Below the pieces are notes generated by a model. The model was not told the DNA's origin. It searched no databases and saw nothing but the letters and a program-made list of their open reading frames with translations. Both the position numbers and the translations under genes were made by a program. DNA of 64,000 nucleotides from Erythrobacter sp. QSSC1-22B (GTDB lineage: Bacteria; Pseudomonadota; Alphaproteobacteria; Sphingomonadales; Sphingomonadaceae), in contig NZ_LZRP01000004.1 in NCBI RefSeq assembly GCF_001678665.1, positions 240,907 to 304,906 of the forward strand, in the 5' to 3' direction. Position 1 is the first letter of the stretch; each line of letters starts with the position of its first letter. Below, piece after piece: positions 41,348 through 49,971 of this stretch.

Positions 41348-42061
41348 CTATTCGCCGGTGTTCACCCACATCACCATCGCGTCTTCTGCGCTCGTGGAAT
41401 AGCAGACGTGACGCATGCTCGCGTCAATGTAGATACTGTCGCCCTTACCCAGCCGGACCGGCTCATAATGTTCGGTGTGGAAACAGACCTCACCCTCTAG
41501 GACATAGAGGAACTCTTCGCCTTCATGACTGGCCCAGTCAGAAAATTCTTCGAGACCGCGCGCCTTAATTTTGCTGATGAAGGGCAGAATCTTTTTATGG
41601 CTCAGCTCCGACGCCAGCAATCGATGGTGATAGACGGGAGTCTCCATCAATCGCCCGGTACCGCTGAGTGTGACGCTGCGGCGGCTGCCGGGTCGGCTTC
41701 CATTGTCACTCTCGAAAAGATCGGTGATGTCGATGTCGAACCCGTGCGCGAGCTTCTGGACAACGTCGAAGGTCGGCGACATTTGGTCGTTTTCGATCTT
41801 TGAAAGGGTCGAGGCAGCCAATTCGGTGAGCTTGCCTGCTTCCTCGAGCGTCAATTTACGGTCACGCCGCAATTGTCGGATGCGTTCACCGAGGTGAAAA
41901 GTCGTCGTCCGCCGGCGGCGTGGCCCGCGGATTTCGCTCAGATATTCCGCCGGTTCATTCTTTGCCGTGCTCAAGTTCTTCTCCACAGCGCTGAGACGTT
42001 GATCCGGTCTTGCAGAGACTCGCCGGCTCTGCTGGCCCGGCAAAGGCGATATAATGCGCAC
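41348..42061 (-). CDS. XRE-cupin transcriptional regulator
   Basis: A 237-residue protein as annotated from ATG 42061; a TTG 26 codons in (LSTAKNEPAEY) is a possible shorter start. The XRE helix-turn-helix spans about residues 57-112 (GERIRQLRRDRKLTLEEAGK, ASTLSKIENDQMSPTFDVV). The cupin domain spans about 140-237 (GEEFLYVLEGEVCFHTEHYE, LGKGDSIYIDASMRHVC), which in this family senses a small metabolite. It lies between the M19/TPR/NSS genes and the TonB receptor. Repeated palindromes at nearby promoters are its likely targets. Confidence 0.88.
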   Translation of the reverse strand: MRIISPLPGQQSRRVSARPDQRLSAVEKNLSTAKNEPAEYLSEIRGPRRRRTTTFHLGERIRQLRRDRKLTLEEAGKLTELAASTLSKIENDQMSPTFDVVQKLAHGFDIDITDLFESDNGSRPGSRRSVTLSGTGRLMETPVYHHRLLASELSHKKILPFISKIKARGLEEFSDWASHEGEEFLYVLEGEVCFHTEHYEPVRLGKGDSIYIDASMRHVCYSTSAEDAMVMWVNTGE

Positions 42062-42067
42062 AGGATT

Positions 42068-42117
42068 TCCCGATCGGCAAGGGCACGAATGATTTCACAT
42101 CATGCCCCTCACCGATC
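42068..42117 (-). terminator. Hairpin after the TonB receptor gene
   Basis: CCCGATCGGCAAGGGC and GCCCCTCACCGATCGGG pair imperfectly over 15 bp around a loop. The position, 20 bp after the receptor stop and just before the regulator gene, fits a terminator, although a T-tract is weak. Confidence 0.5.
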
Positions 42118-42139
42118 GGGCCTTGGACCTTCGCGAGGA

Positions 42140-44614
42140 TTAAAAATCTATTTTTGCATTGAGGTAGTAGAACCCTCCACTAACTCCGAATACGCTGTGA
42201 TTATCGTAAATAAGACCAACACGCTTCAAGCCCTCTCCGCGATCAGGCGGAAATTTGTTGAAGAGATTCCGTGCCCCCAGACTAAGGTCTACGACTTCTA
42301 GTCCAGTATAGGTAATCTCTGCGTCGAACAAAACAGCAGGCTCGCGCTCAAGGAATTCGTTCCCGTTACGGCGTCGCCAGCTGCCATAGTAATTTGCCCT
42401 CGTCATTATCTGGAAGTCGCCAAACTCGTTATTAAGGGTCAGATTGCCGCGCCACCGCGGAAGACCGCGCTCAAACTCGGTTATCGTTCCGGCACCGAAG
42501 AATTCAGTCGGATCGGTGCGTAGCTTCTGTTCATTGTAGTTTACGGCAAGGCTCACGTTGGTTTCGAATGCGGGGCCCCAGTCGAAACCATAAGTCGTGA
42601 TCAGGTCGAAGCCACGTACTCGCGTGTCCAACCGGTTTTGAAAGAAGCGCACTTGTTCAACCGACGCGCCATTCGTAAATCCAATCGCCGCGAGTTCCCC
42701 GCGCTGCGCAGCCGTCGTGGTGATTGGAGGGGTTAACAGGAGGCGGTCATCGACATCGATCTGGTAAAAATCCAGCGTCGTGGTGAAGCCACTATCCCCT
42801 GTGACCACGATCCCAGCCGACATGTTGAACGAGGTCTCTGGTATTAATGGCTGTGAGCCGAAAATCTGAGCTGCGGGCGAACCAGGGATTAGCACAGCGT
42901 CCAGAATAAACTGATTCTGCGCATTGATCTGCGACGTCTGGCTCGTGCCGAACAACTGACCAGCAGCCGGGGCGCGGAAGCCCGTGCTCACCGAGCCACG
43001 TACAGCTAGCAGATCCGACAGCTCAAACCGTGAGGCAAGCTTGTAGCTAAAGTTGCTACCGAACTGTTCATAGTCTTCGTACCGCCCCGCGAGACCGATA
43101 TTCCATGCTTGAGTTAGATCAACGTCGGTCTCGGCAAAGAAGGCAAAGCTGTCTGAGGTGAAGCTGCCCGCGATGTCGGGACTGAAGCCTTGGAAGCCGT
43201 TCGATCCCACTGGCAGATCGCGCAAAGGGCCCACCTCGTAGGAGGCCGGTTCGCCTGCGGTAATTTCGTAGGTCTCCTTGCGATAGCTGGCACCGCCAAA
43301 AACGAGGATATCGCTCGCGAAGATACCGTTGGGGATCCCGTACGATACATCCCCCTCGAGCTGGAACTCTCGCTGCGTCAGGCCGCCAGGATCAAAGCTC
43401 GTCGGTGAAGCCGCACCCAACGAAGGGTTGATCGTATTGTAGATTCTATAGTCAATGTGATTGTTACCAAGACGGGCCGAAACGTCCCAGTTGAAAGCAC
43501 CTTCATCGTCACGAAGGCCTCCGACGATGCTGAAATCCTCGGTTTCGCCCGCAAATTCCGGGGTGAAGCCGCCCGGGTAGATCGAACGCAGATCGAAGGT
43601 TTCAGGATATGCCGGCGTGTTGTCGAATGCTGAATCACGGAATGTGGAATGCGCTGGCAACCCGCCAGCAGCCATCGATTGGCGATAGAAGAAGGTCACG
43701 GAGCTATCGGACTTCAGGTAGTTGCCAAACGAGTAGGCCTCCAAGTCTCCGCCCAGTCCGACACCTGCGTTCCAGACGGTCTTGATAGCTTCGTAAAACG
43801 GTTCGCCATTGCCGGCGGTATGAACCGGTACGTCCGCAACCCCCATTTCCCGAAGTGCCTCAGCACCCACATTCTTGCCGCCTAGGAAGGTCTTGTTTTG
43901 ATGCGTGTACTGACCGCTGACGTTCAAATAGCCGGTCTCTCCGAGGCCGAAGGCAAGATGACCTTGCACGTCATAGGTCTCGCCACCAACGTCATAGTAC
44001 TTACCGGCCTGAGCCATAACCGAGCCGCCGCTGGTGTCATCTTTCAGAACTACGTTCACGACCCCCGCAATAGCGTCGGAGCCATATTGCGCCGATGCGC
44101 CATCTCGCAAGACCTCCAATCTTTCAAAGGCGATCGGCGGGAACACATTGAAATCTTGGCCTTGAGACCCAGAAGTTGTGGCATGACCGGTGCCGATCTG
44201 CACGACAGCGGCGCGGTGCCGACGCTTGCCATTGAGGAGCAGAAGTACGTGATCGGGTGGCGAGCCACGTAGGGTGACCGGTCGCACGAAGGACGAACCG
44301 TCATTACCCTGAAGCCTCTTGACGTTGAAGGCCGGCACGAGCGTGCGCAACGCGTCGTTGAGATCTGTATAGCCGGTCGTGCTGATCGCCTCAGGCTGAA
44401 TTACGTCGACTGCTACCGACGTATCGGTGATCGACCGATCTTTCCGGCGCGATCCAATCACGGTGATCGCCGTATCTGCACCTGGAGCTTCGGAAAGCTC
44501 TTCCTCATTTGCATCGACGAAGCTTTCATCTGCAGCTTGCGCAAAAGCGGGCCCCGCGACGGTCACTGCGGCGATCATCGACGGCCAGATTAGGCGTGAC
44601 ATCAACTTGGTCAT
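42140..44614 (-). CDS. TonB-dependent outer-membrane receptor
   Basis: An 824-residue receptor from ATG 44614, with GGGAGGGG upstream. A signal peptide (TKLMSRLIWPSMIAAVTVAG) leads to a TonB-box-like region (DTAITVIGSR) and the plug domain (VNVVLKD at its end; TLRGSPPDHVLLLLNGKRRH), then a 22-strand barrel ending in the aromatic FYYLNAKIDF. It imports a large substrate; the cluster points to peptides. It is divergent from the TPR/dehydrogenase genes, with two copies of the candidate operator in the 359-bp gap. Confidence 0.92.
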   Translation of the reverse strand: MTKLMSRLIWPSMIAAVTVAGPAFAQAADESFVDANEEELSEAPGADTAITVIGSRRKDRSITDTSVAVDVIQPEAISTTGYTDLNDALRTLVPAFNVKRLQGNDGSSFVRPVTLRGSPPDHVLLLLNGKRRHRAAVVQIGTGHATTSGSQGQDFNVFPPIAFERLEVLRDGASAQYGSDAIAGVVNVVLKDDTSGGSVMAQAGKYYDVGGETYDVQGHLAFGLGETGYLNVSGQYTHQNKTFLGGKNVGAEALREMGVADVPVHTAGNGEPFYEAIKTVWNAGVGLGGDLEAYSFGNYLKSDSSVTFFYRQSMAAGGLPAHSTFRDSAFDNTPAYPETFDLRSIYPGGFTPEFAGETEDFSIVGGLRDDEGAFNWDVSARLGNNHIDYRIYNTINPSLGAASPTSFDPGGLTQREFQLEGDVSYGIPNGIFASDILVFGGASYRKETYEITAGEPASYEVGPLRDLPVGSNGFQGFSPDIAGSFTSDSFAFFAETDVDLTQAWNIGLAGRYEDYEQFGSNFSYKLASRFELSDLLAVRGSVSTGFRAPAAGQLFGTSQTSQINAQNQFILDAVLIPGSPAAQIFGSQPLIPETSFNMSAGIVVTGDSGFTTTLDFYQIDVDDRLLLTPPITTTAAQRGELAAIGFTNGASVEQVRFFQNRLDTRVRGFDLITTYGFDWGPAFETNVSLAVNYNEQKLRTDPTEFFGAGTITEFERGLPRWRGNLTLNNEFGDFQIMTRANYYGSWRRRNGNEFLEREPAVLFDAEITYTGLEVVDLSLGARNLFNKFPPDRGEGLKRVGLIYDNHSVFGVSGGFYYLNAKIDF

Positions 44615-44674
44615 ATTACCCCTCCCTTGATGGCTCAGCAGAGCTCGCATTTTTGCCATTGCCCTACGGTCAGA

Positions 44675-44693
44675 TTTCTTTCCTATCAGAAAT
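44675..44693. promoter_or_regulatory. Candidate operator, receptor side
   Basis: ATTTCTTTCCTATCAGAAAT has 6-bp arms (ATTTCT and AGAAAT) and lies about 60 bp upstream of the TonB receptor start. A 15-bp core, TTTCCTATCAGAAAT, is 13/15 identical to the site at 44871-44885. Confidence 0.55.
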
Positions 44694-44870
44694 AACCTGT
44701 CCGTCCAGCGCTTTTTTGCGAGGGAGGTTACCTCAGTCTTTGCAAAACAATGGATAAATAGCCTATCGCATCCACTCGAAATCAATAGTCCGGCCGGGTT
44801 CCAAGGCGAAGACAACGATGCTCGGGGGTCCGCCCGGTGCGCCCCATCACGAACGGTGGCTTTAGCAAAC

Positions 44871-44885
44871 TTTCCTATATGAAAT
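44871..44885. promoter_or_regulatory. Candidate operator, TPR/dehydrogenase side
   Basis: TTTCCTATATGAAAT repeats the site at 44679-44693, differing in two bases, and lies about 90 bp upstream of the TPR gene start. The two sites thus serve both divergent promoters. Confidence 0.55.
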
Positions 44886-44973
44886 TTCTTTCGATCTTGT
44901 ATGGGTGGCATATTGGCCCGGACGAGCCGCGATATCGTTCTCTTTGCTGTTTTGCAGATTGATTGGAGGGACT

Positions 44974-45975
44974 ATGAAAAAGAGGTTTTTGAGCATGGCG
45001 CTTGGCGCCGGGCTGCTACTTACAGCGCCGGTGATGGCGCAGGAAGGTGGCAGCTTCCAGGGCACGTCGCTATTCGGGCAACGGATGGTGACCCCGGCGG
45101 ACGGCAACAAGAATGTAGCCGACTCGGCTGTACTTGCTCGAGCCGCCGCAGACGCCAAGGCCGCTTTCGAGGCAAACATGACCGTGGACACGGCCACATG
45201 GTACGGCCGTGTACTCTTTTACCAAGGGTATGCGCGCGAGTCCGCCGAAGTATATCGCGAAGCCCTCAAGCGCTATCCGAATTCTCCCAAGTTGCTTCGC
45301 CATCTGGCGCATCGCCAGTTCTCCCTGCGCGAATTTGACAAATCGATTGAAACCGGGCTGCGCGCCGCCGAACTCTATGGGGACCTTCCGCTCGAGCGCG
45401 AAAAGCTCGGCCCGGACTATTTTCCCAGCACGCCAGATGTCGTTCAGTATTATCTCTACTATCATCTGGGCCAGGCTTATTTTGCCAAGCACGACTTCGA
45501 TAACGCCGCGAAATGGTTTGCGGAATCTTCCCAAGCGGCGGGTTTCGGTTTCGATCCCGAAGCACGGACTGCAAACACGTATTGGGAGTTTCTCTCACTG
45601 GCACGCGGAGGTCGGCTGGACGAAGCGCTCGACCTCCTCGATGGCTATGAGCTGACCCTTTTCCAGGTCCATCCCGAGGGTGGATCCGACAACTATTTTG
45701 ACGGCATTCAACTGTACAAAGGCCATCGCGACGCTGGCTCCTTCTTCAGTGCGCAGGACAGCGGTCGGCCTTTTGCTGATGCGGATGGCATGGCCGCATC
45801 GACTGCCTATAGCCTAGCCAACTACTACTTGCTGAAAGGCGATCGCGACCAGGCGCGCACTTGGCTTAAGCGTGCGATCAACGTCGATAGTTGGAGCTAC
45901 TTTGCGCGGATCCAGGCCGAAGCCGATTGGGTGGCTTTGTTCCCCGGGGAAAAGCCCACCTTGATGGATCAGTAA
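44974..45975 (+). CDS. Exported TPR-repeat protein
   Basis: A 333-residue protein (ATG 44974, GGAGG upstream) with signal peptide (MKKRFLSMALGAGLLLTAPV) and TPR-like repeats (GRVLFYQGYARESAEVYREA, HLGQAYFAKHDFDNAAKWFA, YLLKGDRDQARTWLKRA). It heads the plus-strand arm of the cluster with the dehydrogenase 88 bp downstream. It resembles the TPR protein at 39254 in size and export, though the sequence similarity is low by eye. A periplasmic scaffold or substrate-holding role is inference. Confidence 0.7.
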   Translation: MKKRFLSMALGAGLLLTAPVMAQEGGSFQGTSLFGQRMVTPADGNKNVADSAVLARAAADAKAAFEANMTVDTATWYGRVLFYQGYARESAEVYREALKRYPNSPKLLRHLAHRQFSLREFDKSIETGLRAAELYGDLPLEREKLGPDYFPSTPDVVQYYLYYHLGQAYFAKHDFDNAAKWFAESSQAAGFGFDPEARTANTYWEFLSLARGGRLDEALDLLDGYELTLFQVHPEGGSDNYFDGIQLYKGHRDAGSFFSAQDSGRPFADADGMAASTAYSLANYYLLKGDRDQARTWLKRAINVDSWSYFARIQAEADWVALFPGEKPTLMDQ

Positions 45976-45993
45976 GCTAAACAAGACGTCATC

Positions 45994-46027
45994 GGGCATG
46001 CGCAGGAAGGTTTTCTTGCGCATGCCC
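45994..46027. other. Stem-loop between TPR and dehydrogenase genes
   Basis: GGGCATGCGCA and TGCGCATGCCC form a perfect 11-bp stem with a 12-base loop (GGAAGGTTTTCT). There is no T-tract after it, so it may be an mRNA stability element or a weak attenuator between two genes of one transcript rather than a terminator. Confidence 0.6.
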
Positions 46028-46063
46028 CGAAGTCGACGCTCGAATCGGAAGCGCGAAAAAAAA

Positions 46064-47587
46064 ATGAGAAATTCGACGTACAAAACCGAGCTCGCGGCCG
46101 CCGGGCTGACCGAGTCTGATCTGGAAGGAGGCGATCTTCCTGTCACGACCCCCGTCGACGGCTCAACGATTGCCCATCTCAATACTGTCACGCCAGAGAC
46201 CCTGGATGCGATGGTTGACACAGCACGCAGCGCTTTTGAGGCGTGGCGGCTGGTGCCACCTCCCCGGCGTGGCGAGTGGGTCCGCTTGCTGGGCAATGAG
46301 CTGCGACAGGAAAAGGAAGCGCTCGCCCGTCTTGTCGCCCTGGACTGCGGCAAGGTCGTGCAGGAAGGCCTAGGCGAAGTGCAGGAGATGATCGACATCT
46401 GTGACTTCGCCGTTGGAATCTCGCGCCAGCTCTATGGGCGAGCCATAGCGTCGGAACGTCCGGGTCACCGAATGCTCGAAACATGGCATCCGCTGGGTCC
46501 GGTGGCGGTCATTTCCGCCTTCAACTTCCCGGTAGCTGTCTGGAGCTGGAACGCTGCGCTCGCAATCGTTTGCGGCAATCCAGTTATTTGGAAGCCCTCG
46601 GAGAAGACCCCGCTAACCGCTTTGGCGGTTCAGAAAATCTGCGACCGGGTCAGTGCCGCGTTCGGGTCGGACGCTCCCGCGGGTCTGTGTCAGACTGCGA
46701 TTGGCGGGCCGGGGGTCGGCGCAACACTGTCCAAGGATCGAAGGATAGCTTTGGTATCCGCAACAGGCTCGACGCGAATGGGCCGAGAGGTTGCCCTTAC
46801 TGTCGCCGATCGGTTCGGTAAATCGCTACTCGAACTGGGCGGTAACAACGCCATGATTGTGAGCCCCTCAGCCGATCTCGATCTCGCTTTGCGTGCCATC
46901 GTGTTTTCAGCAGTTGGCACGGCAGGCCAGCGCTGCACTAGCCTGCGCCGGCTGATTGTTCACGAAGACATCTACGACGCGCTCATCCCACGAGTGAAAG
47001 CAGCTTATCGCAGCGTCGCGATCGGCAACCCGCTCGAAGAAGGAACGTTACTCGGACCGCTGTTCGACCACGCGGCGCGCGAGGCGATGGGAGAAGCGCT
47101 CGACGCAGCCCGACAGGATGGCGCGACTGTATGGGGTGGAGAGCCTGCGCTGACCGACAGTTTCCCGGAAGCCGCTTATGTTCACCCCGCGCTGGTCGAG
47201 CTTGATACACAAACGGCCGTTGTCCGTCGCGAGACTTTTGCTCCTATCCTTTACGTACTTAAGTACCGCGATCTTGAGGACGCCATTGCACTGCAGAATG
47301 CGGTGCCACAGGGTCTTTCCTCGTCGATCATGTCCACCGACCTTCGCGAAACAGAGCATTTCCTTTCGGCGGCAGGGTCCGACTGCGGAATTGCGAATGT
47401 GAATATCGGTCCTTCAGGAGCCGAAATTGGGGGCGCATTCGGCGGCGAGAAGGAGACCGGCGGCGGCCGCGAAAGTGGTTCCGACGCTTGGAAGGGATAC
47501 GTGCGTCGTCAGACCACAACGATCAACTACTCGGAAGATCTGCCCCTCGCCCAAGGCATCACCTTCGAACCTGGTGGGTCGTCGTAA
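46064..47587 (+). CDS. ALDH7-type aldehyde dehydrogenase (aminoadipate semialdehyde-like)
   Basis: A 507-residue NAD(P)-dependent dehydrogenase. The signature FNFPVAVWSWNAALAIVCGN with NPVIWKPSEKTPLTALA, the catalytic Glu in LELGGNN, the catalytic Cys in GQRCTS, and GGEKETGGGRESGSDAWK near the end match the L-aminoadipate-semialdehyde/piperideine-6-carboxylate dehydrogenase group (ALDH7). It would oxidise an amino-acid-derived semialdehyde, for example in lysine breakdown. Its place with peptide uptake genes suggests catabolism of an imported amino acid. The exact substrate is inference. A terminator follows. Confidence 0.85.
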   Translation: MRNSTYKTELAAAGLTESDLEGGDLPVTTPVDGSTIAHLNTVTPETLDAMVDTARSAFEAWRLVPPPRRGEWVRLLGNELRQEKEALARLVALDCGKVVQEGLGEVQEMIDICDFAVGISRQLYGRAIASERPGHRMLETWHPLGPVAVISAFNFPVAVWSWNAALAIVCGNPVIWKPSEKTPLTALAVQKICDRVSAAFGSDAPAGLCQTAIGGPGVGATLSKDRRIALVSATGSTRMGREVALTVADRFGKSLLELGGNNAMIVSPSADLDLALRAIVFSAVGTAGQRCTSLRRLIVHEDIYDALIPRVKAAYRSVAIGNPLEEGTLLGPLFDHAAREAMGEALDAARQDGATVWGGEPALTDSFPEAAYVHPALVELDTQTAVVRRETFAPILYVLKYRDLEDAIALQNAVPQGLSSSIMSTDLRETEHFLSAAGSDCGIANVNIGPSGAEIGGAFGGEKETGGGRESGSDAWKGYVRRQTTTINYSEDLPLAQGITFEPGGSS

Positions 47588-47645
47588 AAGGTTTTCGCAG
47601 CGGCCAATTCAGCTCATATAATACCGCTAGTCCGAATATATAAAT

Positions 47646-47689
47646 GGCCCCCGGCCCCGCACAGCTTCAAGCCATGCAGGGCCGGGGCT
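47646..47689 (+). terminator. Terminator of the dehydrogenase gene
   Basis: GGCCCCCGGCCCCGCA pairs with TGCAGGGCCGGGGC (two small irregularities) in a long GC-rich hairpin 58 bp after the stop. It closes the plus-strand peptide-use arm. Confidence 0.65.
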
Positions 47690-47769
47690 CATTCAGTTAG
47701 GCCATCCGAAAAACGACTATTTAGCGAAAATCTGCAATGGCTGTCGTTCGCTCTCGAGTGAGGCTGCGC

Positions 47770-48102
47770 TCAGGCCCATCTATCCAGGTCAGGAAACAGC
47801 GGCAGGGCTCCGGGCGCCGGCCGTTCAGCCACATTCGCGTCGAACAAGGAGGCGGTGACCCATTCCACAGGCGAATCTACGACCACGCGGTCACCATCGA
47901 CGCGAACACGGCCCGCCCCATCTCGCGTCACTTCCCATGCGCATCGCAGGCGGTCGTCGTAGGTTCCCAGCAACAAGGTCCCGTCGCTGACGCCGAGCAG
48001 GAACCGATCATCGTCCTCGAAGGGTACCCTCAGAACAGTTTCGAGGTCGCCAGTGACGCGCAGACGGTGGCTGCCGGGCATGGGTTCGATCTCAACGGTC
48101 AT
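47770..48102 (-). CDS. Small hypothetical protein
   Basis: A 110-residue soluble protein from ATG 48102 (AAAGGTG upstream). It is beta-rich, beginning MTVEIEPMPGSHRLRVTGDL, with acidic residues and ending ALPLFPDLDRWA. No family could be named. It lies between the catabolic genes and the integrase module and may belong to the latter. Further upstream open frame is not supported by a ribosome-binding site. Confidence 0.5.
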   Translation of the reverse strand: MTVEIEPMPGSHRLRVTGDLETVLRVPFEDDDRFLLGVSDGTLLLGTYDDRLRCAWEVTRDGAGRVRVDGDRVVVDSPVEWVTASLFDANVAERPAPGALPLFPDLDRWA

Positions 48103-48287
48103 CACAGGATCACCTTTCCAGCGCCGGAACATATATAGAACGTCAAGGAAGGGAAAGGGTGTTCGGCCGCTAAGCATGTGCGGATTTCGCTGAGGAGACT
48201 TACTGGGCTTGCACCCGAAAAAAAAATTAGAAGGAAAGGTCCCCGAACCCACGCGGCGAAAGCCTAGCGAGTCCGGGGTGAATTAGG

Positions 48288-48536
48288 TTATTGATGTGCC
48301 TGATAGCGGTCGGCATCAAGACGGTTCCATGCACTCAGCTGCGGAGAAGACCCCGCGTTCGTTTCAAGCACTTTTCGGACGTGTTCCCGATTGTAGCCCA
48401 ACGCCGCCAACGTATTGCGCAGCTCGGTTCCGGCCTGAGGCCCCTCATCGAGACACGCTTGGATCAGAGTGATTGCAGCCTCATGCTTGTTGCAGCCGGA
48501 GCTTACCAAGTGCGCGTGCAGGTCCGCTAGGCTCAT
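48288..48536 (-). CDS. Small protein coupled to the integrase
   Basis: An 82-residue helical protein (MSLADLHAHLVSSGCNKHEA; LRNTLAALGYNREHVRKVLE). Its start overlaps the integrase stop by 4 bp, so it is translated with the integrase. Size and position recall excisionase-like or accessory factors of integrative elements, but no winged-helix motif of AlpA/Xis type is evident. Function unknown. Confidence 0.6.
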   Translation of the reverse strand: MSLADLHAHLVSSGCNKHEAAITLIQACLDEGPQAGTELRNTLAALGYNREHVRKVLETNAGSSPQLSAWNRLDADRYQAHQ

Positions 48537-49693
48537 CGGCTGGACCCTTTCGTCATACCAGCCGCACCGGCCTCAACCGCCGCCATCAACGTGTCATTCG
48601 CCAGATGGCTGTACCGCATCGTCGATTGATGATCGGCATGCCCCAGGATGCGGCCCACCGTGAACAGGTCGATTCCGCCGTTGATCATAAACGACGCCGC
48701 CGAGTGGCGCAGGTCATGCAGGTGGAAGTCCCCAAGCTTTGCCGCATCCCGTGCCGTTGCCCAAGCCCGCTTGATCGTATCGTAGGGTTTGCGGGTCTTC
48801 GGATTGGGCAGCAGGTACGGACAGCCATCGAACACCGGCAGGTTCTCGATAACGTCGATGGCAGACTTCGACAGGGGCACGTGGCGGGACTTCCCGGTCT
48901 TGCTATCCGGAATGAACCACGCCTTCCGCGCCAGATCGACGTTGCGCCACTCAGCTTTCAGGAGCTCCGACTTCCGAGCCCCGGTCAGCAACAGCAGCTG
49001 AATGATCGGCTTCAGCTGCGGATTGAACGAGGTCTCCGCCGCCTGCAGCAACCGCTCGGCCTCCTGACCGGAGAGGAACCGCTCGCGGGCATTGCTGAAC
49101 TTGAACCGAGGAACGCCCCGCACCGGGTTGATGTCGCCTCCGACAAGCTCCCACTGTCTGGCAAGCTCGAACGATCGTCCCAACATCAAACGGATTTTCT
49201 CGACCGTGGCGGGGGCAAGCCCTTGCCGTAGCTCAGACAGCCACTTGGCCACATCCTGCTGTTTGATCTCATCGAGGCGCAGGCGACCCCAGCGCGGTAG
49301 CAGGTGCGTGTTGATGACCGACGCGGTGTTTTCCGGCCGCTTCTGGTATGTCGATGCATGGTCGATATGTTGCTGCGCAAGTTCGGCATAGGTCAGCACC
49401 AGCCGCTTGCGCTTCCTCTCACCGAGCGGATCACCGCCCAAGACAACCTGAGAGCGCAGGAGTTGGGCTTTCTTTTTGGCCTGGGCAAACGTGACATCCT
49501 GCCAGCCGCCGATCTTCAGCTGACGTTGCCGACCGTTCGGCTCCAGGTAACGCAGGTAATAGCTCTTGCCGCCGGACGAGCGGACTTCCAGGACGAAGCC
49601 CTTCAGCTCCTTGTCGTAGTAGTCGATCTTCTTCTTGCGACTTGGGCATTCGGCGGCCGCGCAAAAGGCCGCATCTAAAGTTGCTATGGGCAT
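48533..49693 (-). CDS. int: Tyrosine recombinase (integrase) of the P4/DUF4102 type
   Basis: A 386-residue integrase. The N-terminal DUF4102-like arm-binding domain (about residues 20-95; GFVLEVRSSGGKSYYLRY) and a core-binding domain (about 100-190) precede the catalytic domain. All key residues are visible: Arg in TGARKSELL, HDLRHSAAS (His-x-x-Arg), the His of GHADHQST and the nucleophile Tyr in MRYSHL. This class uses tRNA 3' ends as targets, matching the tRNA-Thr repeats. It is unusually far (about 11-12.6 kb) from either att end, so segment A may have been extended on both sides, or another integrase was lost. Confidence 0.92.
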   Translation of the reverse strand: MPIATLDAAFCAAAECPSRKKKIDYYDKELKGFVLEVRSSGGKSYYLRYLEPNGRQRQLKIGGWQDVTFAQAKKKAQLLRSQVVLGGDPLGERKRKRLVLTYAELAQQHIDHASTYQKRPENTASVINTHLLPRWGRLRLDEIKQQDVAKWLSELRQGLAPATVEKIRLMLGRSFELARQWELVGGDINPVRGVPRFKFSNARERFLSGQEAERLLQAAETSFNPQLKPIIQLLLLTGARKSELLKAEWRNVDLARKAWFIPDSKTGKSRHVPLSKSAIDVIENLPVFDGCPYLLPNPKTRKPYDTIKRAWATARDAAKLGDFHLHDLRHSAASFMINGGIDLFTVGRILGHADHQSTMRYSHLANDTLMAAVEAGAAGMTKGSSR

Positions 49694-49971
49694 GTTTTAT
49701 CCTTATTTATCCGTATGTTAATGATACCGCTAGGCGGCAGAAGCGGGTTCGATGGGGGTGGCCCGGACGGGGCCGAGTTTGTGCCGAGACGGCCTCAGAG
49801 GGGGCAGCTCGGGCCCGTTTTTGGGGGTGGGTGTCCCTGCGCCGGGTAGCCCGCGCGACGTCGGGTTGGGTACAGCAACGTTTTTGGCCAGTTGAGGCCC
49901 CCTCCCCCCACCCCGTCAGGTTGCCCTTGCGGTCCAATGGCTTTCGTCTGGGGGGAGGGAGGGGGTAGCGG
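49694..49971. other. Gap between integrase and VapE gene
   Basis: 278 bp, GC-rich, with G-runs (49914-49964) and no gene. The AT-rich piece at 49700-49727 is a candidate integrase promoter. No tRNA fragment is found here, so it is not an att site. Confidence 0.45.

Noticed and set aside
49694..49971. A further att site next to the integrase
   Set aside because: Searched by eye for tRNA-Thr pieces and CCCAAA arm repeats; none found.
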